64,000 nucleotides of DNA from Caballeronia sp. dw_19 (GTDB lineage: Bacteria; Pseudomonadota; Gammaproteobacteria; Burkholderiales; Burkholderiaceae): the NCBI RefSeq assembly GCF_018449515.1, contig NZ_JAAVUQ010000035.1, positions 1 through 64,000 of the forward strand, read 5' to 3'. The position numbers and the translations under genes were made by a program. The notes under the pieces were generated by a model. That model saw only the letters and a list, made by a program, of their open reading frames with translations. It was not told the DNA's origin and did no database searches. This document shows positions 44,472 to 52,504 of this stretch, piece by piece (position 1 is the stretch's first letter; every line of letters starts with the position of its first letter).

Positions 44472-44535
44472 CCATAATGACCTTGTTGCGTGCGCCGCAC
44501 TGCATGCGGCGCCTGTATCTACAAGGCCATTATGG
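44472..44535 (-). promoter_or_regulatory. Nested hairpin leader abutting the CoA-transferase ribosome site
   Basis: On the minus strand CCATAATGGCCTTGT (44535-44521) can pair with ACAAGGTCATTATGG (44486-44472), 14 of 15 positions. Inside it GCGCCGCA and TGCGGCGC (44512-44505 and 44499-44492) form a second perfect 8-bp stem. The outer arm's final GG is part of the GGAG ribosome site of the CoA-transferase gene. The structure could therefore limit ribosome access in the mRNA, or act as a DNA operator. Mechanism is inference. Confidence 0.5.
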
Positions 44536-44555
44536 TCGTGGCTGTAACGTATTTC

Positions 44556-44590
44556 GACGTTCCAATTCCATGCAATGGAACTGGAACGTC
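44556..44590. promoter_or_regulatory. Operator-like palindrome upstream of the CoA-transferase operon
   Basis: GACGTTCCAATTCCAT (44556-44571) and ATGGAACTGGAACGTC (44575-44590) are inverted repeats with one mismatch in 16 and a 3-nt spacer. Its 21-bp core (44563-44583) closely matches the palindrome at 45480-45500 on the other side of the iclR gene. The most likely binder is the IclR protein encoded at 44623-45423. Confidence 0.6.
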
Positions 44591-44622
44591 ATTGCCGGGC
44601 CTTTCCGACACCGCTACCCGAT

Positions 44623-45423
44623 TTACCGTCCCATCAGCGCGCGGGCACCTCCACCAAATTCCGCCCTCACACGCTGTACGAGATCCAGCAGCAGCGGAAC
44701 AAGCGTCGTGTCGGCCTTGCGACGGGTAAAGTCCCCCGTCGCGTAGCTGATGTTGAACACGTACGGTGGTAGCTCAGGCAAGCCGAGCGGCGACGCAATC
44801 GACGTAATACCCGCCTGCCACGACACTGCACAATAGCCGCCCAGGCGCGCCTCCTCGAGTGACTGCTCGATCCCGGCCGAAACCTGAGGCCAGTCGTCCT
44901 GATGACGCGAGTGCAGCTGTGCTGCCAACCTGTTACGCGCGCTGGCCGAAAGCGTTGAGAGATACGCACGACCCAGCGACGTCAACTCGATGGGCACGCG
45001 TGAGCCGCTCGCCACGTGGCGGAACAGCTCGCGCCGGTTTCGCCGCACCGACTCCAGATAAACCATATCCGTCTGGTCGGCAACCGCGAGGCCGACGTTG
45101 ATCCGATGATCTTCGGCGGTCTCGCGCATGACCGGCAGCGCGAAGTCAAGCACGTCCGAATCCAGCCGCAATGCATGAGCGAGGCTGAGCACCGGCGCGC
45201 CAAGCCGGTAGCTTCCGGTTGCGACCTCGTAGTCAAGAAAACCGCTTTCGGCAAGCGTCTGCGTCAGCCGGCTGACCGTCGAACGCGCCAGCCCCGTGCG
45301 TTCGGCAAGCTCGGCGTTACCGAGGCGGCCTACGCCGGGGCGAAACGCCCGAAGGATCGTCAACGCACGCTCGACCGAGCGATTTGACGGAGATATGCGT
45401 TCGTGGATCGGATGCGTAGGCAT
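44623..45423 (-). CDS. IclR-family transcriptional regulator
   Basis: This 266-residue IclR regulator has an N-terminal winged helix (residues ~15-75: SVERALTILRAF, LGNAELAERTGLARSTVSRL) and a C-terminal effector domain (~90-260, including VYLESVRRNRRELFRHVASG and SWQAGITSIASPLG). IclR proteins often repress or activate catabolic operons in answer to the substrate. ATG 45423 (MPTHPIHERIS) is preferred; an upstream extension of the frame is only an antisense shadow of the divergent dehydrogenase gene. Related palindromes on both of its flanks suggest that it controls the leftward CoA-transferase operon, itself and the divergent alcohol dehydrogenase gene. Confidence 0.92.
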   Translation of the reverse strand: MPTHPIHERISPSNRSVERALTILRAFRPGVGRLGNAELAERTGLARSTVSRLTQTLAESGFLDYEVATGSYRLGAPVLSLAHALRLDSDVLDFALPVMRETAEDHRINVGLAVADQTDMVYLESVRRNRRELFRHVASGSRVPIELTSLGRAYLSTLSASARNRLAAQLHSRHQDDWPQVSAGIEQSLEEARLGGYCAVSWQAGITSIASPLGLPELPPYVFNISYATGDFTRRKADTTLVPLLLDLVQRVRAEFGGGARALMGR

Positions 45424-45479
45424 GGTAGGACTCAATGCGTCGACGAGGACAGTTGTGTCTTTGAGAAGGGAGAACGCTC

Positions 45480-45500
45480 CAATTCTACAGAGTGGAATTG
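45480..45500. promoter_or_regulatory. Operator-like palindrome between iclR and the divergent dehydrogenase
   Basis: The arms CAATTC (45480-45485) and GAATTG (45495-45500) are a perfect inverted repeat. The 21-bp site shares CAATTC, two interior adenines and TGGAA-TG with the site at 44563-44583. It lies 57 nt upstream of the iclR start and 92 nt upstream of the alcohol dehydrogenase start, suitable for autoregulation and divergent control. Confidence 0.55.
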
Positions 45501-45592
45501 CGCTATGTCGAAATCGCATTCTTTTGATGACAATCGTGGGACTGAACAATCTGCGGACGTCGCGGTACGTGATCGCTTTCGCGAGGAGACAT

Positions 45593-46759
45593 ATGAACCC
45601 CTTCCAATTCCATTCGCCGGCCGCCCTCATCGTCGAAGCCGGTTCAGCGGCACGTATGGGCGAGATTGTGCGCTCGGCCCGAAGCCTGCGCACTTCGCTG
45701 CGGTCGCTCTTCATCGTATCGGATGCCGGCGTCCAACGCGCGGGGCTGCTGGACGACGCTCTCCTCGATCTACGCCGCACCGGCGTCGCAATAACGCTCT
45801 TCACCGATGTGGAAGCCGATCCATCGGCCCATACGGTCGAGGCCGCTGCGCGCGCTGCACGTGAAGCAAACGCCGATGCGATACTTGGTCTCGGCGGGGG
45901 TAGCCCGATGGACGTTGCCAAGCTCGTCGCACTTCTTGCGGGCGGCAACGAGGCACTCGACACGGTATACGGCGTCGGTATTGCCAAAGGTCCACGTCTC
46001 CCACTCGTGCTGGTTCCTACCACCTCAGGCACCGGCTCGGAAGCCACTCCGGTCGCGATCGTCACTACGGGCGCAGGCCAGAAGAAAGGCGTGGTATCGC
46101 CACTTCTGATTCCCGACTGCGCCGTACTAGACGCGAAGCTAACACTCGGACTCCCGCGCCCTGCCACCGCTGCCACGGGCATCGATGCGATGGTTCACGC
46201 GATCGAAGCCTACACGAGCCGGAGACTAAAGAATCCGCTGTCCGACTGTCTCGCGCGCGACGCGCTGCGCCTCCTATCCGCCAACATTGAGCGCGCGTGC
46301 GAAGTAGGCAGCGACCTCGCAGCGCGCGAAGCGATGTTGCTTGGCGCGTCGCTCGCTGGCCTCGCGTTCGCCAATGCACCGGTCGCCGCTGTCCATGCGT
46401 TGGCTTATCCGGTTGGCGCCCGCTTTCATGTACCGCATGGGTTGTCGAATTCGCTCGTACTGCCAGCGGTGATGCGCTTCAATCTTCCCGAAGCAGTTGC
46501 CCCCTATTCGGAACTTGCATCGATCGTCCTTCCCCGTGCCACGGGTTCTGATGCGTTCCGGGCACAGAGGTTGATCGACTGGCTGACTGCCCTCCCAGAC
46601 TCGCTCGGCCTGCCAACCCATCTGGCTGAAGTCGGCATAGCTGCAAATGATCTGCAATCGCTCGCGTCCGATGCAATGCAACAGACCAGACTTCTCGTCA
46701 ACAATCCACGTGAAGTCTCGTACCAGGATGCCCTAGACCTGTATGCGGAGGTGCTGTGA
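45593..46759 (+). CDS. Iron-containing alcohol dehydrogenase (group III)
   Basis: This 388-residue Fe-dependent dehydrogenase has the dinucleotide motif GLGGGSPMDVAKLVAL near residues 95-110, PTTSGTGSEATPVAIV, and metal ligands in GIDAMVHAIEAYTS and HALAYPVGARFHVPHG. Family members oxidise primary alcohols or 4-hydroxybutyrate, or reduce maleylacetate. ATG 45593 follows a strong GAGGAGA. It is the first gene of the rightward unit divergent from iclR, and would supply the aldehyde for the dehydrogenases at 32978 and 35340 if the substrate is an alcohol or omega-hydroxy acid. Confidence 0.9.
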   Translation: MNPFQFHSPAALIVEAGSAARMGEIVRSARSLRTSLRSLFIVSDAGVQRAGLLDDALLDLRRTGVAITLFTDVEADPSAHTVEAAARAAREANADAILGLGGGSPMDVAKLVALLAGGNEALDTVYGVGIAKGPRLPLVLVPTTSGTGSEATPVAIVTTGAGQKKGVVSPLLIPDCAVLDAKLTLGLPRPATAATGIDAMVHAIEAYTSRRLKNPLSDCLARDALRLLSANIERACEVGSDLAAREAMLLGASLAGLAFANAPVAAVHALAYPVGARFHVPHGLSNSLVLPAVMRFNLPEAVAPYSELASIVLPRATGSDAFRAQRLIDWLTALPDSLGLPTHLAEVGIAANDLQSLASDAMQQTRLLVNNPREVSYQDALDLYAEVL

Positions 46760-47205
46760 GCGCGCGACCACAGCCCGTGTCAAAGGATGCATACCCGGTC
46801 CTGCGTGATATCGACACGCGGTGGATGGACAACGACGCGTATGGCCACGTGAACAACGTTGTCTATTACTCATATTTTGATACGGCAGTAAATGCGCATC
46901 TCCTCGAAAGCGGAGCACTCGGGCGGTACGATGCTCACAACGCGATCGGACTCGTTGTCGAGACGCAATGCTGTTACTTCGCGTCGGCCAGTTTCCCTGA
47001 TCGTCTCACTGTAGGCCTGCGCGTCGCACGCATCGGCACTAGCAGCGTGCGCTATGAGCTCGCAATATTCCCGCGCAACGAACCGCTTGCAATTGCACAG
47101 GGGCATTTCGTTCACGTGTACGTCGATCGTGAAACGCAGCGCCCGGTAACTACACTACCGGGCGCTTTACGCGACGTCCTCGACGCCATGACTATGCCAG
47201 GGTGA
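46756..47205 (+). CDS. Acyl-CoA thioesterase (4-hydroxybenzoyl-CoA thioesterase / YbgC family)
   Basis: This 149-residue hot-dog thioesterase begins at GTG 46756, overlapping the dehydrogenase stop by 4 nt (GTGA). The conserved active-site block is RWMDNDAYGHVNNVVYYSYF, with the catalytic Asp in the MDNDAYGH part. It releases CoA from an acyl-CoA. Coupling to an alcohol dehydrogenase gene suggests that it trims a pathway intermediate or recovers CoA from a dead-end ester. Confidence 0.88.
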   Translation: MSARPQPVSKDAYPVLRDIDTRWMDNDAYGHVNNVVYYSYFDTAVNAHLLESGALGRYDAHNAIGLVVETQCCYFASASFPDRLTVGLRVARIGTSSVRYELAIFPRNEPLAIAQGHFVHVYVDRETQRPVTTLPGALRDVLDAMTMPG

Positions 47206-47366
47206 CCGCTGCTGGCGTGCACAAACTCAGCATCGCGCCCCGCCATATTAATTCGTAGTACGCCATATATCCAATTGGATAGGGCAATGACGACTGCCTC
47301 GCGCGCAAGGCATCGCTAGAGGTTGAAGTGGGAAATACAAAAACACAACCGACTGGAGACACATGC

Positions 47367-48494
47367 ATGACCAAAACGACCATTCTTATCCCTGCGGCGC
47401 TGGTACTCGCATCGACCAGCGCTTTCGCGCAAAGCAACGTAACGCTCTACGGCATCCTGTCCGAAGGCATCGCGTGGGTCAATAATGATGGCGGACACAG
47501 CAATGTGAAGACCGTCACCGGGCCGAACCAAAATAATCGCGTCGGCCTGCGGATCAGCGAAGACCTCGGCGGTGGCAATCACGCCATCGCGACCCTGGAA
47601 AACGGGTTTGACATTACGAGCGGGAAGCTACAGCAAGGCGGTCGAATGTTCGGTCGACAGGCTTACGTCGGTCTGTCGAACGATACCTACGGGACGCTCA
47701 CACTGGGCCGTCAGTACGACATGTTCTGGGATTACTTCACTCCGATCTCATCTGCCGCGGCTACGAGCGGACTCGCTGATCATCCGGGGGACTCCGACAA
47801 CCTGATCGGCAGTTGGCGATACAGCAACGCAGTCAAATATACATCGCCAACCGTCGCCGGAGTGAATGCCGAGGCCATGTACGCCTTCAGCAATTCCGCT
47901 GGTGAATTCTCCGAAAACCGTGCATTCGGCGGCGGTATAGGCTACGACCAGGGCCCGTTGAAGATCGCCGCCGCCTATGTGGAAATGGATCAACCCGGCA
48001 CCCTCAACCCGTCCGGAGCAGTCAGCGATGACTTCCAGGGCGCATCGTTTCTGACGTTTCGCACCAGCCCACTGAACAGCAATATCGGCACGGCCAAGCA
48101 ACGCAACGTTGGAGTCGGGGGGCGTTACGACTTCGGTCACGGCATGCGCGTAAACGCGCTCGTCGACACCATTCGGTATACGTACCGGGACGGCACGAGC
48201 TTCCGTCTCGATAATTACGATGTATCGATTGACTACAATCTGACGCCGAGCTTGGTGCTTGGCGCAGCGTACGTATATTCGGCGGGCAAGTACGGAGGTG
48301 TTAGCGCAAATCCCCACTGGCACACCGCTGCCTTGAGCCTCGACTACTTCCTGTCGAAGCGTACCGACGTGTTCATCTTCGATGATTTCCAGCGTGTGTC
48401 GGGGCCGTATGCGGTGGCGGCACTTTATCTCGATGCGCCTTCGTCGACCCGGTCCCAAAACATGGTCGTGGTAGGAATGCGCCACAAATTCTAA
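47367..48494 (+). CDS. Outer-membrane porin (Gram-negative trimeric porin family), second
   Basis: This 375-residue porin has a signal peptide MTKTTILIPAALVLASTSAF-A before QSNVTLYGILSEG, then LGGGNHAIATLENGFDITSG, GRQAYVGLSNDTYGTLTLGR, DYFLSKRTDVFIF and a C-terminal GMRHKF ending in Phe. It is related to the porin at 1969 but not nearly identical. ATG 47367 is used; an ATG four bases upstream is out of frame. It follows the dehydrogenase-thioesterase pair by 161 nt and is probably the outer-membrane channel for the same substrate. Confidence 0.92.
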   Translation: MTKTTILIPAALVLASTSAFAQSNVTLYGILSEGIAWVNNDGGHSNVKTVTGPNQNNRVGLRISEDLGGGNHAIATLENGFDITSGKLQQGGRMFGRQAYVGLSNDTYGTLTLGRQYDMFWDYFTPISSAAATSGLADHPGDSDNLIGSWRYSNAVKYTSPTVAGVNAEAMYAFSNSAGEFSENRAFGGGIGYDQGPLKIAAAYVEMDQPGTLNPSGAVSDDFQGASFLTFRTSPLNSNIGTAKQRNVGVGGRYDFGHGMRVNALVDTIRYTYRDGTSFRLDNYDVSIDYNLTPSLVLGAAYVYSAGKYGGVSANPHWHTAALSLDYFLSKRTDVFIFDDFQRVSGPYAVAALYLDAPSSTRSQNMVVVGMRHKF

Positions 48495-48569
48495 GGTACC
48501 GACTGAACCGTGACCTGATACCCGAGTATCCGACATCTCGTTTGAGATACACAAAACGGGCATTCCCAG

Positions 48570-48670
48570 ATGCAGATCGCGCGCCCGCGGATGCTTGCCT
48601 ACGAGCTAGTCGAATCTCCTATTGGGCAGGTGATGTGGACCTGTGACGAGTTCCACCGATGGACTTATAA
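48570..48670 (+). pseudogene. Possible epoxide-hydrolase-like C-terminal fragment
   Basis: The frame reads RMLAYELVESPIGQVMWTCD then EFHRWTY, which recalls the conserved C-terminal A-Y-x-L-x-D-S-P-x-G-L-A-W-I-x-E-K motif of epoxide hydrolase-type alpha/beta hydrolases. Nothing of the catalytic core is present. It is a short fragment at best. Confidence 0.35.
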
Positions 48671-49334
48671 CCAGAGAACCCCGGAGGGTCGCGCAGGCAT
48701 CGAATCGAAGCTCGATGCATTCGTCCTTCTGGTTCACGACGGGCTCTGTCCTGATCTCCCTGGCGTCCCGTGCGGCAAACTTCTCCACGTTTAATGGAAT
48801 GAGGATTGAAGTTTCTCTTGCCTCGACCATTTGTAAGCACAAGATCTTCAAGTATCCATGGTGGATTCTGAGCATTGATGTCGTTTCTGTCGACAATCAT
48901 CCGGCTGGTAAATGTTCACCGGCTAAATATTGATAGCAATCTGGCCTCAACCACACTGCGGATGCAGAATCCCGATGGTGCCCCTGCTCTCGCGGAAGTA
49001 ACTTGAATACCCTCCTAAAAGTGACCACCGCGTTATCTCCATGGAGTCGATGCCGCCGCCTGTCGACAGTCCAACTTCGTGGTTTCTTCGCTGGTCGTGG
49101 CGAATTACTGAATTACCGGGCTCGACTCTGAACGTTTTCGGAATACTTTTTTCGGGTCATGAAGTTAATTAACTCACGGTGACTTGTATAGTCGTTGCTT
49201 GGTCTTGTAGGGTCGAGAACTGGCGCGCGCACGTTAGGCTCCGGTGGCAGTTCCACTGCTTTCGCAGTGGGCCTCAGTCCGGCTGCCATGGCCACGTTTC
49301 CAGCTCCCGCCTCATCGAACGCAGCGGGCCGTTT
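48671..49334. other. Intergenic DNA between the catabolic genes and the intron region
   Basis: No gene or RNA was recognised. Base composition is lower in GC than the flanking catabolic genes, in keeping with non-coding or recently acquired DNA. The right part would be the 3' exon side of the group II intron that ends at about 49335. Confidence 0.4.
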
Positions 49335-49374
49335 GTCGAGTAGCCCGAGGGGATCGCACCCTCAGGCCCTCACG

Positions 49375-49408
49375 CAACCGAACGTGAGCTTCTCAGCTCA
49401 TTCGGCTC
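49375..49408 (-). ncRNA. Group II intron domain V
   Basis: The minus-strand 34-nt sequence starts GAGCCGAATGAGCTGAGAAG and ends CACGTTCGGTTG. It folds into the domain V hairpin with GAGCCGAA/TTCGGTTG at the base and a GAGAA-type loop, and carries the expected catalytic AGC near its 5' end. Its location immediately after the maturase stop and before a domain VI stem supports the call. Confidence 0.75.
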
Positions 49409-49411
49409 CTG

Positions 49412-50665
49412 TTATCCAGGCCGATCACCTCCGATCCGCCAGTGGAAGAACATCCCGGGAACGACACTCTTCATCTTGCTGAGCCATTCCACACTGCACC
49501 GCTTGCGCCGCGACAGTGTTTTGTACTTGCGTCTGGCCCATTGCTCAAGCTTCCGGTCAACATAACGGAAGATTTTGCGCATTGCGATCTGATAGAACGC
49601 TCCGTAGTAGTTCCACCATCCTTGTATCGTCAGGTTGCATTGCTGTGCGAGATCGTCCAGCGTCGCTGAGGTCTGGCGATGTATCCGCCATCTACGTGCC
49701 GTCTGTCTCATCCGCTTGAGCGCGCTATTGCTTACCGCCGGCAGGAAGTTGGTAAATCGCCGGTTGTATTTGCTCATTGCGTCCCGGGGCCTGAACGTAA
49801 AGCCCAGAAACGTGAACTGCATGTTCGGATAAGTGCCGGTGCGGTTGCTGTCCTTGCAGTACACGATCTTCGACTTCTCCGGATGCATCGTCAGTCCACA
49901 ATCGTCCAGTCGTGATGCGATGGCCTTCATCACCGCTTCGGCCTGCGCCTGAGTACGGCAATGAACCACCGCATCATCGGCATAACGTGCGAAGGGACAT
50001 TGTGGATACGTCCGCTTCATCCAGCTGTCGAACGTATAATGCATGAACAGATTCATCAGGATCGGACTGACTACCCCGCCTTGTGGAACGCCTCGCGTGC
50101 GGGGCACACTTGCCCCGTCCGCAGTCTCGAACGGCGCAACCAGCCACCGCTCGATATACAGCAGGATCCAGTCTTCCCTGATGTGGTTTCGCACCGCCTT
50201 CATCAACAGCGCATGGTCAATCTGGTCAAACGCCGCCCTGATATCAAACTCAACAACCCAGTCGTACTTCCAGCAACGCTTGCGCGTCACCGCAATCGCC
50301 TGTTTCGCCGATTTACCGGGCCGATATCCGTATGAATCTTCGTGGAACATCGGATCAAGTATCGGTTCGATCATGAGCTTGGCTACAGTTTGAGCAGTCC
50401 GATCCGACACGGTGGGCACTCCCAGTTTTCTGGTACCGCCCGTGGCCTTCGGTATCTCTACTTGTTTAACCGGTGGCGGGAAGTACGACCCCGATGACAT
50501 CCGGTTCCAAAGCTTGTACAGATTTCCCGACAGGTTCTGCTCGAACATGGCGATTGTTTCATCGTCCACGCCCGCAGCACCACGGTTGGCCCTCACCAAC
50601 TGATAAGCTTCCCATACCGTGCGCTTCGCAATGCGGTACGGCTTTGCTGATGTCACGTCACTCAT
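49412..50665 (-). CDS. Group II intron-encoded reverse transcriptase/maturase
   Basis: This 417-residue protein has an RT domain (AYQLVRANRGAAGVDDETI, KLGVPTVSDRTAQTVAKLMI, GYRPGKSAKQAI, WVVEFDIRAAFDQIDHALL, RGVPQGGVVSPILMN and the active-site YADD in FARYADDAVVHC). A maturase/X-type C-terminus follows (FLGFTFRPR; NLTIQGWWNYYGAFY). There is no HNH endonuclease domain. ATG 50665 is favoured over a longer frame. The gene appears full length, so this intron may still splice and move by retrohoming. Confidence 0.9.
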   Translation of the reverse strand: MSDVTSAKPYRIAKRTVWEAYQLVRANRGAAGVDDETIAMFEQNLSGNLYKLWNRMSSGSYFPPPVKQVEIPKATGGTRKLGVPTVSDRTAQTVAKLMIEPILDPMFHEDSYGYRPGKSAKQAIAVTRKRCWKYDWVVEFDIRAAFDQIDHALLMKAVRNHIREDWILLYIERWLVAPFETADGASVPRTRGVPQGGVVSPILMNLFMHYTFDSWMKRTYPQCPFARYADDAVVHCRTQAQAEAVMKAIASRLDDCGLTMHPEKSKIVYCKDSNRTGTYPNMQFTFLGFTFRPRDAMSKYNRRFTNFLPAVSNSALKRMRQTARRWRIHRQTSATLDDLAQQCNLTIQGWWNYYGAFYQIAMRKIFRYVDRKLEQWARRKYKTLSRRKRCSVEWLSKMKSVVPGMFFHWRIGGDRPG

Positions 50666-51241
50666 CCCCGTTACCCAGGTTGATGACATTCGTCAGCGGG
50701 ATAACGCTGCCCCTTCGCTCCACCTTCATTACAAAGGCTTCAACGCTAGTACGAGCAGCTCCGCCCCTCACTTCAGCATCGGTATTCATCCTCATGGTGT
50801 CTGCCATTTGTCTTTTCCCTTCGCATCCGAAGCAAGGTTCTCACGTTCCATACCAAAGCCTGTATTGAGATCATGCCGCCTATACACCGACTGCCGTCTG
50901 GACCGTAAGCAGGTATCGTCCCGACTGATCCTGGAGCTACCGGACGGCCCCAGTTTTGACAGTGTCTTGAGCGTATTACGATGCGTCATCGGACGGTTTA
51001 CTTTCGTTCATCTTCTCAATACGTACCTGCCATTCTCAAGGAATGACTTTTTTCCACGGTCGCTCACCACCGTGCCTTTTGAACACAGCAGCACCGGGCG
51101 GTTTGAAGCCTACCCCTGCAGGTCGGCTTCGGGAGGCCTTCTCCCATCTTTGGTATAGCTCCACGAGCTCGCGCTCATGTTCGTGACACACTCCGGCACT
51201 ACGCTCTCCTGTTTGCTTCATGTCAACGTTTACGGGACCTA

Positions 51242-52045
51242 TCATGCTTTCGACGCTTTCGACGCTGTCTGGTAGCGAACCTTGTAGCCATTGAATAGCC
51301 TCAGTTCGCCATACAACCACCGCTTACTCCACATCTTCCAGCCGAAGCCATGTTGCTGCCGGGATCGCTGCATGTGGCGCCTGATCTTCTTTTCCACCCA
51401 GTCTTTCACGAAGCTGAAGCACTCACTGGAATTTCCAATAGCGAAGTAGTTCACCCAACCACGTAGTACCGGGTTGATCAGTTCGACAACCCGGCCCACC
51501 GGCTGTGACCTATATCGCCTGAATACATCCTTGAGCTTTCGCAGTAACGCCGTTCGCTTCTTCAGCTTTGGCGTGTACTGCGGTCGCCATACCTTGTTCC
51601 GGATGCTTCGGACGCGACGGAAGTCGAACCCCAGAAAGCCGAAGCCCTCTCCACACGCCAGATTCACGGTGCGGCTCTTCTCTTCATTGATTTCGACCTG
51701 CAGTTTGGCAAATTCTTCCCGAAGGCGTCGGGTTACGGCCCCGAGCAACCACGCATGACGCGGATAAGCATAGATAAGCACGACAAGATCGTCAGCAAAA
51801 CGGGCATACTCAACGTAGGTGTACTTCCCATTGCGCGTTGTTTCTTTCGCGCGCTCCAGCATTTGATCCACCTCTGTGAGGTAGATATTGCTGAGTAGCG
51901 GTGAAATCACCCCGCCCTGCGGAACGCCTTGTTTGCCCGATGCTGTCAGCATCAGCTTTAGCAGATGCATGACATCCCGATCATTGATCCGCCTCGCCAC
52001 CTTGTCGAGCAGCAGGTGATGCCGCACGGTGTCAAAGGAAACCAC
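51242..52045 (-). pseudogene. Group II intron maturase, 3' part only
   Basis: The frame encodes RT motifs from SFDTVRHHLLLDKVARRI onward: KQGVPQGGVISPLLSNIYLT, EYARFADDLVVLI (FADD in place of YADD), FGFLGFDFRRVRS, then maturase region INPVLRGWVNYFAIGNSSEC and KRWLYGELRLFNGYKVRY. The N-terminal ~half (RT 0-2) is missing; the break coincides with the boundary of the serine recombinase element at about 52046. The 50990-51240 stretch downstream is probably the RNA 3' part of this intron. It belongs to a different RT type from the N-terminal piece at 54725-55294. Confidence 0.8.
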
Positions 52046-52050
52046 GACAG

Positions 52051-52500
52051 ACTACCCCATCCCAAGACGTTCCTGAATCGGTCGTCATCACACGAGCAGG
52101 CCATCCATTCGAAGGCCTGCGCCTGCAGGTCATCAGCCGGCGGCAACGCGCTGGTCGACCACATCTCCTGCTGCTTCTTCCAGACCAGTCACGCGGACTG
52201 ATTCCTGTCGACTGGACCGATTCCATTACCGATGTCGTGGGGACCGCCCCGGCATCCGACGTGCTGGGTTCACTCGCCGACCTGCTCCACGCTCGCGTCA
52301 TCATTGACGCTTTATTGCGCCAAACGGAACAGGAGAGCAACGATGCAACTGAACCTGGCCTTCGAGGATCTGCCGCACGACGACAGTCTATGGGAGCAAC
52401 TCGACGAAGCGACACGCGAAACGATGATCGATCGGCTCGCGCAGGCGATCGCAAAGGTCGAAATCGTAAGTCGTCCAAACGAACTGGAGTACAACGATGA
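52051..52500 (+). pseudogene. DUF5372-like accessory frame lacking a start
   Basis: The frame contains VVITRAGHPFEGLRLQVISR, GLIPVDWTDSITDVVG and ADLLHARVIIDALLRQTE. It resembles the small DUF5372 proteins encoded next to recombinases (pattern THPFxGxxFxLV ... LPxxWTD ... DLLxLxxL). No ATG, GTG or TTG occurs in frame before the conserved part, and the frame opens at the junction with the maturase remnant, so the 5' end seems lost. Beyond ~52340 the frame probably only shadows the next ORF. Confidence 0.45.
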
Positions 52501-52504
52501 GTGA
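52343..52504 (+). CDS. Small ORF coupled to the serine recombinase
   Basis: This 53-residue acidic protein (LAFEDLPHDDSLWEQLDEAT, then MIDRLAQAIAKVEIV) starts at ATG 52343 behind AGGAGAG and overlaps the recombinase start by 8 nt. The alpha-helical, DE-rich make-up and translational coupling suggest a small accessory of the recombinase, perhaps a directionality or stability factor. I do not recognise a named family with certainty. Confidence 0.6.
   Translation: MQLNLAFEDLPHDDSLWEQLDEATRETMIDRLAQAIAKVEIVSRPNELEYNDE

Larger units (their letters stand above)
49335..51030 (-). mobile_element. Group II intron (left-most copy; 5' end approximate)
   Basis: On the minus strand the intron carries a full reverse transcriptase/maturase gene (50665-49412), a 34-nt domain V three bases after its stop codon, and a domain VI-like stem, ending with CTACTCGAC at about 49335. 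The 5' end could not be fixed; RNA-like sequence extends upstream to roughly 51000, where it meets the 3' part of another intron. Confidence 0.65.

Noticed and set aside
45424..46182. Extension of the IclR frame to a start at 46182
   Set aside because: The added sequence lies antisense to the conserved iron alcohol dehydrogenase gene and is low-complexity Ser/Arg/Ala. The family start is at 45423.
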